Shown piece after piece: positions 1 to 10,077 of a stretch of DNA of 64,000 nt. Numbering within the stretch: the stretch's first letter is position 1; each line of letters starts with the position of its first letter. The position numbers and the translations under genes are program-made. The notes beneath the pieces are model-generated. The model saw nothing but the letters and a program-made list of their open reading frames with translations. It did not search any database and was not told where the DNA came from. The DNA comes from Neoceratodus forsteri (lineage: Eukaryota > Chordata > Ceratodontiformes > Ceratodontidae), in NCBI GenBank assembly GCA_016271365.2, contig CM028130.1:470117501-470181500 (forward strand), in the 5' to 3' direction.

Positions 1-1741
1 ACTGGACCCAGTACTGAACCCTGCGGTACCCCACTAGTAACCCCTCTTTCTTCAGAGTGGACTTCATTTACAATTACCTTCTGTGTCCTGTTGTTCAGCC
101 AATGTTTTACCCAGGCTACCACCATGGGACCCACTCCCAGGCTGGTTAATTTGACTACATATTTTTTGTGTGGGACTATGTCAAATGCCTTGCTAAAGTC
201 TAGGTAGGCCATGTCCACAGCCCCTCCCTGGTCTACTACTTTGGTCACCCAGTCAAAGAAATCTGTTAGGTTCGTCTGACATGACCTTCCTGCTATGAAA
301 CCATGCTGCCTTAGGTCCTGTGCCCCACTGGCCTCTAGGTTCTCAGCAATTCTTTCCTTCAGAAGTGATTCCATCATTTTCCCTGTCACTGAGGTCAAAC
401 TGACAGGTCTCTAGTTTCCTGCCTCTGTCTCGCTGCCACTTTTGTGAAGGGGAATCACATCAGCCTTCTTCCAGTCCTCAGGTACCACACCATCCTCCCA
501 TGATTTGTTAAAAAGCGTAGTCAGTGGTGTCAGTAGTTCTCTGCTTAATTCTTTTAGAATTCTGGGGTGAATTCCATCTGGCCCCATTGCTTTGTCCACC
601 TTCAGTTTTAGGAGTTCTTTCAGAACCTTTCCTTCTGTGAAAGGACTGGGATCAACCCCCCTCTCCAGAGTGCTTCTGTTACTTGGATTAGGCACCTCCC
701 CCACTTCCTCTTTTGTGAATACTGAACAGAAGTATTCATTCAGTATCCCTGCTTTATCACTGTCACTCTCTGCCCACCCACCATCCATTCTATTCAGCCT
801 CACTATCCCTCCCTTTGTCTTTCTACGCTCCCTGATATACCTTTAAAAGGTTTTAGCCCCCTTCTTAACCAAGTTAGCTATCTTTTCCTCAGTTTGTGCC
901 TTTGCTATTCTGACTACCCTCCCTGCTTCCTTCTGCCTTAACTGGTACAGTTCTCTGTCCTGCTCCTTCTGTGTTTCCTTATACTTCCTAAATGCTGTCT
1001 TTTTCTCCCTGACCTTCACCGCCACCTCTTTTGAGAACCATAGTGGCTTTTTCTTTCGTTTTGATTTGTTTATTTGCTTCACACAAAGGCTTGTTGCCTC
1101 TATCATGGCAGTTTTGATATTTGCCCATTGTTGCTCCACCCCTCCTTCTAGCCTGTTTGCTAGTGCTTTTCTAAGGCACTCTCCCATCTTGCCAAAGTCA
1201 GCTCTCCTGAAGTCCAGAACCCTCACTTTTGTATGGCTTGACTCTGTAGCAGAGTTTACTGTGAACCACACTGTTTGGTGGTCACTTGTTCCCAAATGGC
1301 TACCCACTTCTAGATCTGAGATCCTCTCACTGTCCCCATTTGAGAGTACAAGGTCTAAGATTGCTCCCTCATGAGTGGGTTCCAAAACTAGCTGTTTGAG
1401 GCATGCCACCTGAAGGGCATCAAGAATGGCCCTGCTTTTGTATGTGGCTGCCACAAAGGTGCTCCAGTTAACATCTGGCATGTTAAGGTTCCCCATCAAC
1501 AGTATCTCCCCTCTTTCTCTGCCATCCTAAGTATGCCTTCTATCATATCCTTGTCCATTCCCTCCCCCTGACATGGGGGTCTATATACAACCCCTGTGCG
1601 GATTGTGGTGCCATTTCCAGTCTCTAAGGTGACCCACAGTGCCTCCTCTCCTCCCTGTTTACTCTTTTGTTCAGTTGCTTTTATCCCTTCCCTTACATAG
1701 AGAGCTACCCCCCCTTCTGCCCTCCCTGTCTCTCCTGTAGG
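1..1741 (-). mobile_element. CR1-type LINE (CR1-A), 5'-truncated, runs off window
   Basis: Non-LTR retrotransposon read on the minus strand. Its 3' half lies beyond the left edge of the window. The 5' break at about 1741 falls inside the endonuclease, where the glycine-rich GGVALY segment stops and unrelated L2-type sequence begins. 5' truncation is usual for LINE insertions. It sits in the reverse transcriptase region of a minus-strand L2-type LINE. It is closely related to the fuller CR1 copy at 11644-15578. Confidence 0.88.
1..1741 (-). pseudogene. CR1-A ORF2: endonuclease C-terminus, linker, reverse transcriptase N-terminus
   Basis: ORF2 nicks target DNA and copies the LINE RNA. Reading leftwards, the end of the endonuclease is seen (LLMGNLNMPDVNW near 1495; HLGTSDHQTVWF near 1275), then the basic linker (KPLWFSKEVAVKVREKK) and the RT start (DKAMGPDGIHPRILKE near 590; [10 protein letters not shown] at the window edge). 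Lesions visible are an in-frame TAA at 843-845 (a Tyr codon in the sister copies, FYRYI), an in-frame TAG at 411-413 (Tyr of NYRPVSL), and a frameshift near 1505-1520. Few lesions in 1.7 kb suggest a moderately young copy. Confidence 0.85.
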
Positions 1742-2235
1742 TGGGGCGAGATCAGAGATTGCAGTTTCTATTTGAACAAATTGCTTTCTTCCAGAGAAGT
1801 AGCTCTCAGATCATGAGGTGGCATCCTGGGAAAAGCCAAGTGAGGACAACTTGGATAGTAGTAGTGGGTGATCTACAAGATCGAACACCTTTGTGAGGCT
1901 ATGAAAATGGCCATGTAAACATGCCCTTATCAACTGTTATAAAGACATCATTATAGAATTGAATCAGTGCAGTTGTTGTACTATGCCCTGCTTGGAAACC
2001 ACTCTGAGCAGGGGTTGGAGCTTGTTTAGATGAGGAGATATTCTGTGACCTGGGTGGCCATAACCTTCTCAAGCAGTTTGTTAAGAGTAGAGAGGATTGC
2101 AAACTGTCAGTAATTGTCCATGTTTTTAGTGTCCCCTTTCTTATGTACAGGAACCACTCGAGCGATTTTCCATAGAGTTGGCACCATCTTGGTTATGATG
2201 GATAAGTTGAATATTCTCGCAATTGGGGCAGCAAG
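1742..2235 (-). pseudogene. L2-type LINE A, reverse transcriptase segment
   Basis: Minus-strand RT fragment. A readable series is ARVVPVHKKGD then NKLLEKVMATQVTEYL, QSGFQAGHSTTTALI and a decayed FDLVDHPLL, that is RT motifs 1 to 3, joined across several stops and frameshifts. It is the continuation of the LINE whose endonuclease half lies at 8231-10077. The two halves were separated by the Gmr1-A insertion: the right half ends in the K-sites-GxDGLLPKFIK region and this half resumes with IARIFNLSI. The left side is broken by CR1-A. L2/Rex-type is inferred from motif style; the exact clade is not settled. Confidence 0.75.
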
Positions 2236-2240
2236 GGCAA
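2236..2240. repeat. Target-site duplication GGCAA, left copy (Gmr1-A)
   Basis: GGCAA precedes the TGTGACAG start of the 5' LTR. The same five bases follow the 3' LTR at 8226-8230. Five bp is the usual duplication for Ty3-type integrases. It proves that 2241-8225 is one insertion, not two solo LTRs. Confidence 0.85.
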
Positions 2241-2467
2241 TGTGACAGAGTTGAATAGGACCTTGTCCCAGTTATTATGGAGAGTTTAAATGCAGAAATC
2301 TGTTCTGTTCTTTCCTTTCCTGTCTCTTGTCTGTCTTGTTGCACAACCAAATTTTCCTGTGAGACCTAGGATTTGATCACCCCAACTGTCTCGCAATTCT
2401 CTGCTTCTCACTGTTTCTCAGTCTACCATTGCTATTTCTGTCTTTTCCTTCCTTGCATATCTGCTGG

Positions 2468-2475
2468 TATAAAAA
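2468..2475 (+). promoter_or_regulatory. TATA-like box in Gmr1-A 5' LTR
   Basis: TATAAAAA, preceded by CTGCTGG and conserved in the 3' LTR at 7723-7730. It lies upstream of the polyadenylation signal, as expected for a U3 promoter. Activity is inferred from position only. Confidence 0.5.
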
Positions 2476-2894
2476 TATATGTAAATCATTATGTGGAAAT
2501 GTAACTGATATTGGGATCCCTTTGAAATTATATAGTGTTACTGTTGAAATGTATATAATCATAGTTTGAGTTGATTACAGAAAGCTACTGGGAACTCAAG
2601 GAGTTAACCTGAGAGCAATTTTAAGCCCTTTTTCAGAAACCATGGAGCAAGGGCCTCAGTTCTAGGACATTGTGTTCTTGCTGCACCTGCCTGAAACATA
2701 CAAGAACATTTTAGAAAAAAAAAAACAGGATGCTTGTTAAGGAGAGGAGTTGCAAAGACTTATAAGAGAGAGAGCTGCAATGTCTTGCGAGACACAGAGA
2801 TTGAAGGAAAACTCAGATGGATCTTCCCTGTTTATTCAGCCTTTGTAAATAGTTATTCTGAACAATTTTATTTTTTTATGTTACTGCTAGTACT

Positions 2895-2900
2895 AATAAA
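2895..2900 (+). terminator. Polyadenylation signal in Gmr1-A 5' LTR
   Basis: AATAAA followed by a T-rich stretch about 70 bp before the LTR end. The equivalent in the 3' LTR is 8153-8158. This would define the R/U5 boundary region. Confidence 0.55.
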
Positions 2901-2969
2901 CACTTTTTGTGAATTCTACAACTGCTCCTGTTTTTTCCTATGCTTTCTGACCTGTGCCTTGATGACAGA

Positions 2970-2997
2970 TGGTGTCAGTCTATGTGGGATTGTCCTG
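2970..2997 (+). other. Primer-binding site, tRNA-Leu type
   Basis: Starts TGGTGTCAG two bases after the 5' LTR and continues to a GTGGGATT match. This fits the 3' end of vertebrate tRNA-Leu of the TGTCAG...CCA family. Gmr1-B has a better preserved version (TGGTGTTAGCAGTGGGATT on the minus strand at 28432-28450), so the agreement between copies supports the call. Confidence 0.7.
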
Positions 2998-3066
2998 TGC
3001 ATACTCTAAGCCAGGAGTTTTGTGCATGAGTACAGGACCTAGTACTAGGGAAGCATAGAGAAAGGT

Positions 3067-3896
3067 ATGGATTCTGCAGCAGCAAGTCCAGGAGTGGTTA
3101 CCAGGAGAACGGCAGCCAAACTAGCAGAGACAGAAGTTCAAGCTGAGATTGTACAACCAGCACAAGTTATGGAAAAAGAACAGGTAGTGACAGAACCTGA
3201 AAGCCTGACTGCCTTTTTCAAATGGTGGACATACAACAAAAAGAGATGGAGCAGCAGAAGAGAGAAGAGAAGCAACAGATGAGAGAAGAGATGCAGCAAC
3301 AGGCGCAGCAAAGGCTGGATGCCTTGCAAGCTATCAAAGACAGAGGATCTGGCACAGATCCAGACGAGCAACAAAACACAAGAAACTTAAAAGCCATTAA
3401 ACTTACAAAGTCGTGTCCCTCAAATGATATCGAGGCATACCTGACAACTTTTAAAAGAGTTGCCACAGCCTGCCAATGGCCAAAGCAGCAATGGACAATC
3501 AGACTGGTACCCTACCTGACAGGGAAAGCCCAACTTGCCTACAGCAATATGGACACTGCATAGTCAGAAAACTATGACCCGGTGAAAAGTGAAATCCTGA
3601 AAAGGTATGACATCTCAGGAGAGACCTACAGGCAGAGATTTCGATCTCTGAAGTACAACTCAATCAACAATCCTCAAGAACCCTTCACCCAACTCAAAGA
3701 ACTCCTGATAAAATGGCTCCAACCAGAGGGCAAAACAGTCCCACAGATCATCGACACATTTGCCACAGAGCAATTCATCAATATCCTGCCTACAGATGTG
3801 CAGCTCTGGGTAAAGGAACACCTTCCAGAAAGTGGGGAAAATGCTGTTTCTTTGGCTGAAGACTACCAAATGGCCAGACAGATGTCACAGCTGTGA
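3067..3896 (+). pseudogene. gag: Gmr1-A gag: matrix-like basic region and SCAN-like capsid
   Basis: Structural protein. It starts MDSAAASPG at 3067, the same start as Gmr1-B (MDPAATSPG). A Gln/Glu-rich charged stretch follows (QQKREEKQQMREEMQQQ), then a capsid with LVPYLTGKAQLAY. The C-terminal half reads like a SCAN domain: RQRFRSL, LIKWLQPEGKT, FINILPTDVQLWVKEHLPES, ENAVSLAEDY. SCAN domains of vertebrate zinc-finger proteins are known to derive from Gmr1-type capsids. Lesions: a frameshift near 3215 between the N-terminus and the charged stretch, an in-frame TAG at 3561-3563 after SNMDTA, and TGA at 3894-3896. No zinc fingers or KRAB box follow, so this is the transposon capsid and not a host SCAN gene. 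Confidence 0.88.
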
Positions 3897-3965
3897 GGTA
3901 ATAGCCAAGCACCGGTAAGACACTCTTTTTCCCATTTAAACTTCAAGTATGATACGAACTCTGGT

Positions 3966-4550
3966 GTGGCTAACAAATCTGTGCCCAAAGACGTTATTTG
4001 CTATAACTGTAATAAGCCAGGTCATACTGCAAGAAATTGCCATAAGAAGAGTGAGACTGGAGCAGATTTGTCCTTAGCAAATTGGGGCGAGTACTTAACA
4101 GATGTGAAGGTGGAGGATAAGACTGTAAAGGGACTCACTGATTTGAGAAGCAGCCAAACCCTAGTGCATGTTGAAGTGCTGGGAAAACGCTGTGCAAAAG
4201 GACCAGGTACTGGTGTCATCTGCATCCACGGGGACACTCAATACTATCCCACCACCCAAGTGACTCTGACCATTAAGGGTGTGCCACACCACATGAAAGT
4301 GGGCGTAATACCTAAGTTACCTGTACTCGTGATTATTGGATATCACTGTCCAGGATTTATAACTTAAATCTCAGAGGAACTGAACCTTGCAGTTTCAGCA
4401 GCAGTATTAAGAAGAGCTCAGGCAAAGAAAATCTCAAATGGTGGGGACACTTTTCCTTTCAGTGGCTTTGATTTAGACTTGTTTGAGCACAGCTCCAAGA
4501 TCTGGAAATCCAGGAAAGAAAGACGATGCCTGAAGAAACTGTGGCAATGA
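3966..4550 (+). pseudogene. Gmr1-A nucleocapsid zinc knuckle and aspartic protease
   Basis: One CCHC knuckle, CYNCNKPGHTARNC (C-x2-C-x4-H-x4-C), binds RNA. A retropepsin-like stretch follows with LTDLRSSQTLVHVEV where an active element would have a D-S/T-G-S-type triad, so the catalytic Gly appears lost. The flap-to-end part reads YYPTTQVTLTIKG and VGVIPKLPVLVIIG. An in-frame TAA at 4365-4367 is absent from Gmr1-B and is a private lesion. The linker continues (AVSAAVLRRAQAKKIS) to KKLWQ and a TGA at 4548-4550. Gmr1-B also stops at that codon. Confidence 0.82.
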
Positions 4551-5788
4551 ATGACTGATGGACATAAGAGGTTAACGTATGAAAATGCTGAAACTAAACT
4601 GATCACAGATTATGATTTTCTATCAGAACAAGCAAACAATGTTATGCTCCAGGGTTATTTTAAGCAGCTGGGGGTGAAACCAAAACAGGATGAACTAATG
4701 TTTAAAAAATGTAATGTGTTACTGTACAGAGTTTGGGTTAAACTTCAGACACAGGACCAGATAGAACAATTTGTTATACCGCAGAAGTATAGAACAGAAT
4801 TGTTACAGGTAGCACATGATAGTACTATGGCTGGTGACTCAGGGAGGGATTGCACCCTTGCCAGATTGCTGTATATATTTTACTGGCCTGGAATTCATGA
4901 AGATGTTGCTACCTATTGTAATTCCTATGCTGAGTGTCAGAAAGTAGCCCCAGTCACTACAAAGGCAAGGTGCCCCCGGTGCCCCTACCCTTGATAGATG
5001 TGCCTTTTGAGAGAATTGCAATGGATGTGGTTGGTCCTTTAGACAAAAGTAAAAAGGGTAATAGATTTATCCTGGTAGTATGCAACTATGCTACTCAATA
5101 CCCAGAAGCAGTTCCAATGTATACTGTCACAGCTTCAAAAGTGGCAGCAGAGCTTGCCAAAATTTTCAGCAGAATGGGCATACCTAAAGAAATTATTATT
5201 GATCAAGGCAGTAATTTTGGTGCTGCATTATTTAAGAAGCTGTACAGACTACAAGATATCACTGCTATAAGAACCTCCCCCTATCACCCTCAGATAGACG
5301 GTCTTGTTGAGCATTTTAACCAAACCCTAAAACGCATGTTAAAAAGGTTTTTAAAAGGGGAAGGGAAAGATTGGGACCAATACTTACCATACCTACTTTT
5401 TGCTTACAGAGAAGTGCTATTTTCACCATCTGAAATGTTGTATGGTAGGCAGCTAAGAGGATCACTGGATGTGATAAAAGAAACGTGGGAAGATAACCCC
5501 ACTCAGAAACAATCTATAACATCTTACATGTGTGCCCCAAGAAAGAAGCTGGCAAAATATGTTGAAATTGCCCATAGTAATCAGGAAGAGGCCCAAAACC
5601 AGCAGAAGGTATATTATGACCATGGGGTAAAAGAAAAAGTTTTTGAGCCAGGTGCAAAGGTTTTGCTACTGTTGCCCACAACAGAAAATAAACTGTTAAT
5701 GAAGTGGCAAGGGCCTTATAGAGTGTTTAGATGTACTGGCACCATTAACTATGAGACTGAAACCCCTGATATGAAAAATCCTACTTAG
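4551..5788 (+). pseudogene. Gmr1-A integrase
   Basis: Inserts the cDNA into the genome. The N-terminal zinc domain is visible (VAHDST...GDSGRDCT, YWPGIHEDV, YCNSYAECQ), although one expected His appears replaced. The catalytic core has D in AMDVVGPL, D in DQGSNF and E in LVEHFN. There are exactly 35 residues between the second D and the E (D,D-35-E). A C-terminal GPYR-type domain (LLMKWQGPYRVFRCTG) follows. A frameshift near 4980 separates the zinc domain from the core; TAG at 5786-5788 ends the frame. It lies before RT, unlike in ordinary Ty3 elements. Confidence 0.9.
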
Positions 5789-7330
5789 ATATACCATGCT
5801 AACCTCCTCAAGAAATGGGTTGAAAAAATGCCAAAAGCTGCTTTGCTAGTTTTACCAGAAACTGATAAAGAAGATATTGATGAAGTTTATGACAGACTGG
5901 AGCAAACTATAACTGCTGATGCTGTGAAGGTGAATGTTTCCTTAACCCCTGAACAAACTGCAGAAATTTGTAACTTGCTAAAGACATTTAACAGTACTTT
6001 TACCACAGTACCAGCCCAAGCAAAAGGGGTCGAGCATGTATTAGTGCCAAGGAATGCTCGCCCTATTACGCAAAAGACATACAGGTTACCAGAGTGGTTG
6101 AGAGCTGATGTGGTTAAGGAAATACAAAAAATGAAAGAATTGGGTATCATAGAAGAGTCAAGGAGTGCTCAGTTATCTCCAATGGTAATTGTAAACAAAA
6201 AAAAGGGGGTGTAAGACTATGCCTTGATTTTAGGAAACTTAAGTGTCAGAATTTGAGTTATCCTAGGCCCAGAATAGATGATTTGGTGGACAGACTGGGG
6301 AGTGCCAAGTATATCAGTACCCTTCATCTCACCAAGGGTTACTGGCAAATCCCTTTAGCTAAAGAATCCAGAGACTAAACTGCATTTGCCACTCCTGTTG
6401 GATTCTATCAGTTCACCACCATGCCATTTGGTTTACATGGTGCACCAGCTACATTCCAGCATTACATGGATGTAATTTTATCCCCTCATACTGGTTATTG
6501 TGCTGCACACCTGGATGATGTTATGGTGTATAGTCCAGACTGGAAAAGCCACCTGGAACACCTACGAGCAGTTATCCAGTCAATCAAAAGGGCAGGTCTG
6601 ACAATTAATCCTACCACGTGTGCACTGGACATGCTTGAAACCAGATAGTTGTGCTATGTTTTGGGAAATGGAGAAGTCAAGCCAGAAGTTTCCAAGATAG
6701 AAGCTGTAGCTAACAGCCCTGTCCCTAAAACCAAGAAACATGTCAGGTCATTTTTAGGGCTGGCTGGTTATTTTCAGAGATTTGTTGCCAGCTTTGCCGA
6801 CTTAGCTACTCCCCTCACTGAACTCATGAAAAAACGGTGGAATAATGTGAAATGGAACCCAGAGTGTGATGAAGCTTTTCAAGCCATGAAGGCTGCATTA
6901 TGTTCAGACCCTGTTTTAAGAAAACCAGACTTTAAGAAACCATTTTTGTTACAAACAGATGTATCAGAGGTAGGCCTATGTGCAGTTCTGAGTCAAAATA
7001 TAGATGGGACGGAACATCCTATTCTGTACATAAGTAGAAAGTTGCATGACAGAGAGAAAAGGTACTCCACCATTGAAAATGAATGTTTAGCAGCAAAATG
7101 GGCCATGGAGTCCCTTAAGTTTTATTTGCTATGAACTGACTTTGTACTTACAACAGATCACAGTCCTCTCTGTTGGCTTAACCAAATGAAAGATAAAAAT
7201 TCCAGAATCACAAGGTGGTAACTGGCACTATAGCCATTTAAATTCAAGGTGATACACAAATCTGGTAAAGAGAATAGTAATGCTGATTTTCTGTCAAGAT
7301 ATGGATCAGGATTGAGGGTTCTGAAGGCTG
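5789..7330 (+). pseudogene. Gmr1-A reverse transcriptase and RNase H
   Basis: Copies the RNA genome and removes it. RT motifs in order: YRLPEWLRADVVKEIQKM, SPMVIVNKKKG, LCLDFRKLK, GYWQIPLA, MPFGLHGAPATFQ, then HLDDVMVYS at about 6508-6534. The usual Tyr of the YxDD box is His here, while both Asp are kept. The connection and RNase H follow (FLGLAGYFQRFV, LLQTDVSEVGLCAVLSQ, TTDHSPLCWLN, HKSGKENSNADFLSR). Lesions: frameshift at the A8/G5 run near 6200, TAA 6376-6378, TAG 6646-6648, TGA 7132-7134 (likely a Gly codon). Confidence 0.9.
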
Positions 7331-7487
7331 AAAAACAAATGTATGAGTTTAAACTTTACTGTTTGCTGTACTGCTATAGAAAAAAATGATACTGCACATG
7401 TGCTTAATTTCTGAAAGTTATAAACTAATGTTAGAGAATTAATAGAAAGTTTTGGAAACCTGTATGATAAAACAGGTTCCTTCTTAT

Positions 7488-7499
7488 GGAGGGGGTGTA
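7488..7499 (+). other. Polypurine tract of Gmr1-A
   Basis: GGAGGGGGTGTA sits directly against the TGTGACAG start of the 3' LTR. This is the expected position of the plus-strand DNA primer. Confidence 0.7.
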
Positions 7500-8225
7500 T
7501 GTGACAGGGATGAATATGACCCTGTCCCAGTTGTTATGGAGAGTTTGAATGCAGGGATCTATTCTGTTCTTTCTTTTCCTGTCTCTTGTCTGGTTGTACA
7601 ATCAAATTTTCCTGTGAGACCTAGGATTTGATCACCCCAACAGTCTCACAATTCCCTGCCGATCACTGTCTCTCAGTCTACCACTGCTGTTTCTGTATTT
7701 TCCTCCCTTGCATATCTGCTGGTATAAAAATACATGCAAATCATTATGTGGAAATGTAACTGATATTGGGATCCGTTAGTTTAGAAATTATATAGTGTTA
7801 CTGTTGAAATGTATATAATTATATTTTGAGATGATTGCAGAAAGCTATTGGAAACTCAAGGGGTTAACACGAGAGCAGTTTTTAAGCCCTTTTTCAGAAG
7901 CTATGGAGAAGGGGCCTCAGTTCTGGGACATTGTGTTCTTGCTGCTCCTGCCTGAAACATACAAGAACATTTTAGAAAAAAAACAGGATGCTAGTTAAGA
8001 AGGGGGGTTGCAAAGACTTATAAGAGAGAGAGCTGCAATGCCTTGAGAGACACAGAGATTTAAGGAAAACTCAGATGGATCTTCTCTGCTTATTCTGCCT
8101 TTGTAAGTAGTTATTCTGAACAATTTTATTTTTTTATATTACTGCTAGTACTAATAAACATTTTTTGTGAATTCTACAACTGCTCCTGTTTTTTCCTATG
8201 CTTCCTGACCTGTGCCTCAATGATA
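7500..8225 (+). repeat. Gmr1-A 3' LTR (726 bp)
   Basis: Same start (TGTGACAG) and layout as the 5' LTR; it ends GATA where the 5' copy ends GACA. TATA-like box at 7723-7730 and AATAAA at 8153-8158. The target duplication GGCAA follows at 8226-8230. Confidence 0.92.
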
Positions 8226-8230
8226 GGCAA

Positions 8231-10077
8231 GGGCTACAGATTTGATGAACTTAGGCAATAAACCATCAGGCCTTGCAACTCCATGGGCAGGGATAGCTTT
8301 AAGAAGTCACAGCACCTCCACAGAAGTGACCATCCTTAGGTTAAAGGGTATTCAGGTAGGCACATCATTACAGTCAGTGATACAGGGGACTGAGCAGAAT
8401 TTTCCAGGTACACAGAGAGGTCCGAGAAATGGGCGTTAAGAGCATTTGCAACCATGATTAACTTGTTGCAGTTGGCATCATTCAGTGTCATTTTAGTTAT
8501 AGATGGCTTGGGCCCTTGTCCCATAAAATTTTTAATGTGGTTCCAAAACCCCCGGGCATCCCTTGTGGAAGATTGGAGAAGTTTGTTACAATAGTCCCTT
8601 TTGGCCTCCTGTATATCTTTTTTTCAGGCATTCCTCAGATTGCTATATCTATCCCAGTCCACCAGTAGTCGAGACTTCTAAGCAGAGGCCCAGGCCTTAT
8701 CCCTTCTTCTCATAGAAGCCAGGAGATTACTATGCAACCATCTAGTTAAAGAGCCATGTATTCTCCTCCTCTTTATGGGTACAAGCAAGTCCTGGAGAGT
8801 AAGTAGCTTAGTTATCAGATAGTCAAGGGCCATCTCGACATCCTCTGTGAGATAAGATTGGAGGCCAGTCTATGCTTCTCACATCAGACTGTAGTGCTAC
8901 TAAGTTTAGTCTGGAGAAATCTCAAAACTATATATACTTGGGCGGAGGGGTGTTCTTGGAACAGTGCCCATTCCAGATACAGAAAGTTGGCAAATAATCA
9001 CTAATAGAATCCGTGAAAATGCCTGCAATAATGATCTTTTTTGCTCCATTAGTAACAATCCAGTCTGACAGAGATTGATGGTTGCTGCTGGCAGAGATTC
9101 TAATAGGTCCAGGAATCAGTTGTGAGAAGTGAAATTTTGCGAGGGCTTCAGTGTATGTACCAGAGTTGCTCACAGGCCAGTCCAGGTTGAAGTCACCCAG
9201 TAGAATGACTTAAAATTTACCCTTTAGAGTAGAAAGATAGTCCACGATACCAGTGAGCCCAGAGACAGCACCCTTCGGAGGGGTCATAGGCACATGCCAG
9301 GTTGAGTTTTTTTGCGCCACCTAATACCAGTACAGCGTGTAAGGTTTCACAGGAACCAGTTAACACAGTGTATCAGACAGTGACATTGAGATGCACTTTA
9401 TAATAGAAGGCAACCCCACCCCTCCTGTGGAGGGGCAGTCAAATCTAATAAGGTTGTAGCCATTTTGATTATATATACCGTCTAGAATGTCAGGCCTAAG
9501 CCAAGTCTCAGTTAGCCCCAGTATGTCGGGGGAGTGTATGGTGACCCATGCTTCCATTTCAGGAAATTTGGCAAGCAAGCTTCTTATATTCATGTGGGCA
9601 ATTTTAACACCCTTAGTGGAAAACCAGTAAGAGGAGTTGACAGGACTTGCATCGGTGGAGTGGCCAGGGTTGAGCTCTATGTCCCCAGACAGAGATAAGC
9701 ACAGGAGGGCCTCACTCACCTGTTGGTGTCAGAAGTCAAACTCCAGGAGTGAACTCCAGGGGGTCTTAACCAGACCAATCAATTCAGAGGGTCCCTCTAC
9801 AGCAGATCGGACATTTCAGCAGCCATTTGTGTCCTATCCTAAGAGTCAGAGCCACACCACCCTCTCCTACTGTCACATTTTGCCGTCAGTGGCCTCCTCC
9901 CCTTCTCATTGGTCTGGGTTTTATGACCAATGGGGCCAATTTGATACAGGGCCATTGGTTGAAACCTGGCTGTATCAAACTCCTTCAGAGGGCCCAACAC
10001 TATCTTTCTTCGAGGAACTCCAAGCTCCCCAAAGTAGATCCCCACCCACATTAATTAAAAAGTAGTTTATCCAATAA
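8231..10077 (-). pseudogene. L2-type LINE A, 5' region and endonuclease
   Basis: Minus-strand start of the LINE split by Gmr1-A. The ORF2 N-terminus has LSLSGDIELNPG and then GVKIAHMNIRSLLAKF, the usual opening of L2/Rex-type endonucleases, followed by DILGLTETWLRPD and GYNLIRFDCPSTGGVG (9719 to 9360). Degraded endonuclease and linker follow to LNAHFSDLSVYLENS (near 8430) and the RT entry GLLPKFIKS (near 8250). Bases 9720-10077 are non-coding and look like the 5' UTR. No intact frame survives beyond about 120 codons. Confidence 0.78.

Larger units (their letters stand above)
2241..2967 (+). repeat. Gmr1-A 5' LTR (727 bp)
   Basis: Begins TGTGACAG and ends GATGACA, matching 7500-8225 along its length with substitutions and short indels. 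It carries a TATA-like box and a polyadenylation signal at equivalent positions to the 3' copy. The primer site follows two bases after its end. Confidence 0.92.
2241..8225 (+). mobile_element. Gmr1-type Ty3 LTR retrotransposon (Gmr1-A), complete but defective
   Basis: Order on the plus strand is LTR, primer site, gag with SCAN-like capsid, CCHC nucleocapsid, protease, integrase, reverse transcriptase, RNase H, polypurine tract, LTR; 5985 bp in all. Integrase upstream of RT is the copia-like order that defines the Gmr1 group of deuterostome Ty3 elements; ordinary Ty3 elements have it last. No envelope gene is visible. The LTR pair is clearly diverged, with scattered substitutions and small indels, and all reading frames are broken, so the copy is old. 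It is inserted in an L2-type LINE. Confidence 0.93.

Noticed and set aside
2734..3009. Small plus-strand ORF of 91 codons across the LTR end
   Set aside because: It lies over the U3-R-U5 and primer site of Gmr1-A, has no domain, and is not conserved in the second LTR or in Gmr1-B.
3067..3896. Host SCAN-domain gene
   Set aside because: It sits between an LTR with primer site and a CCHC/protease/integrase cassette, is frameshifted, and no zinc fingers follow. It is the capsid of the retrotransposon.
5789..8225. Envelope gene (endogenous retrovirus)
   Set aside because: Between RNase H (ending about 7330) and the polypurine tract (7488) there are only about 150 bp with no membrane-protein signal. 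The element is a Ty3 retrotransposon without env.
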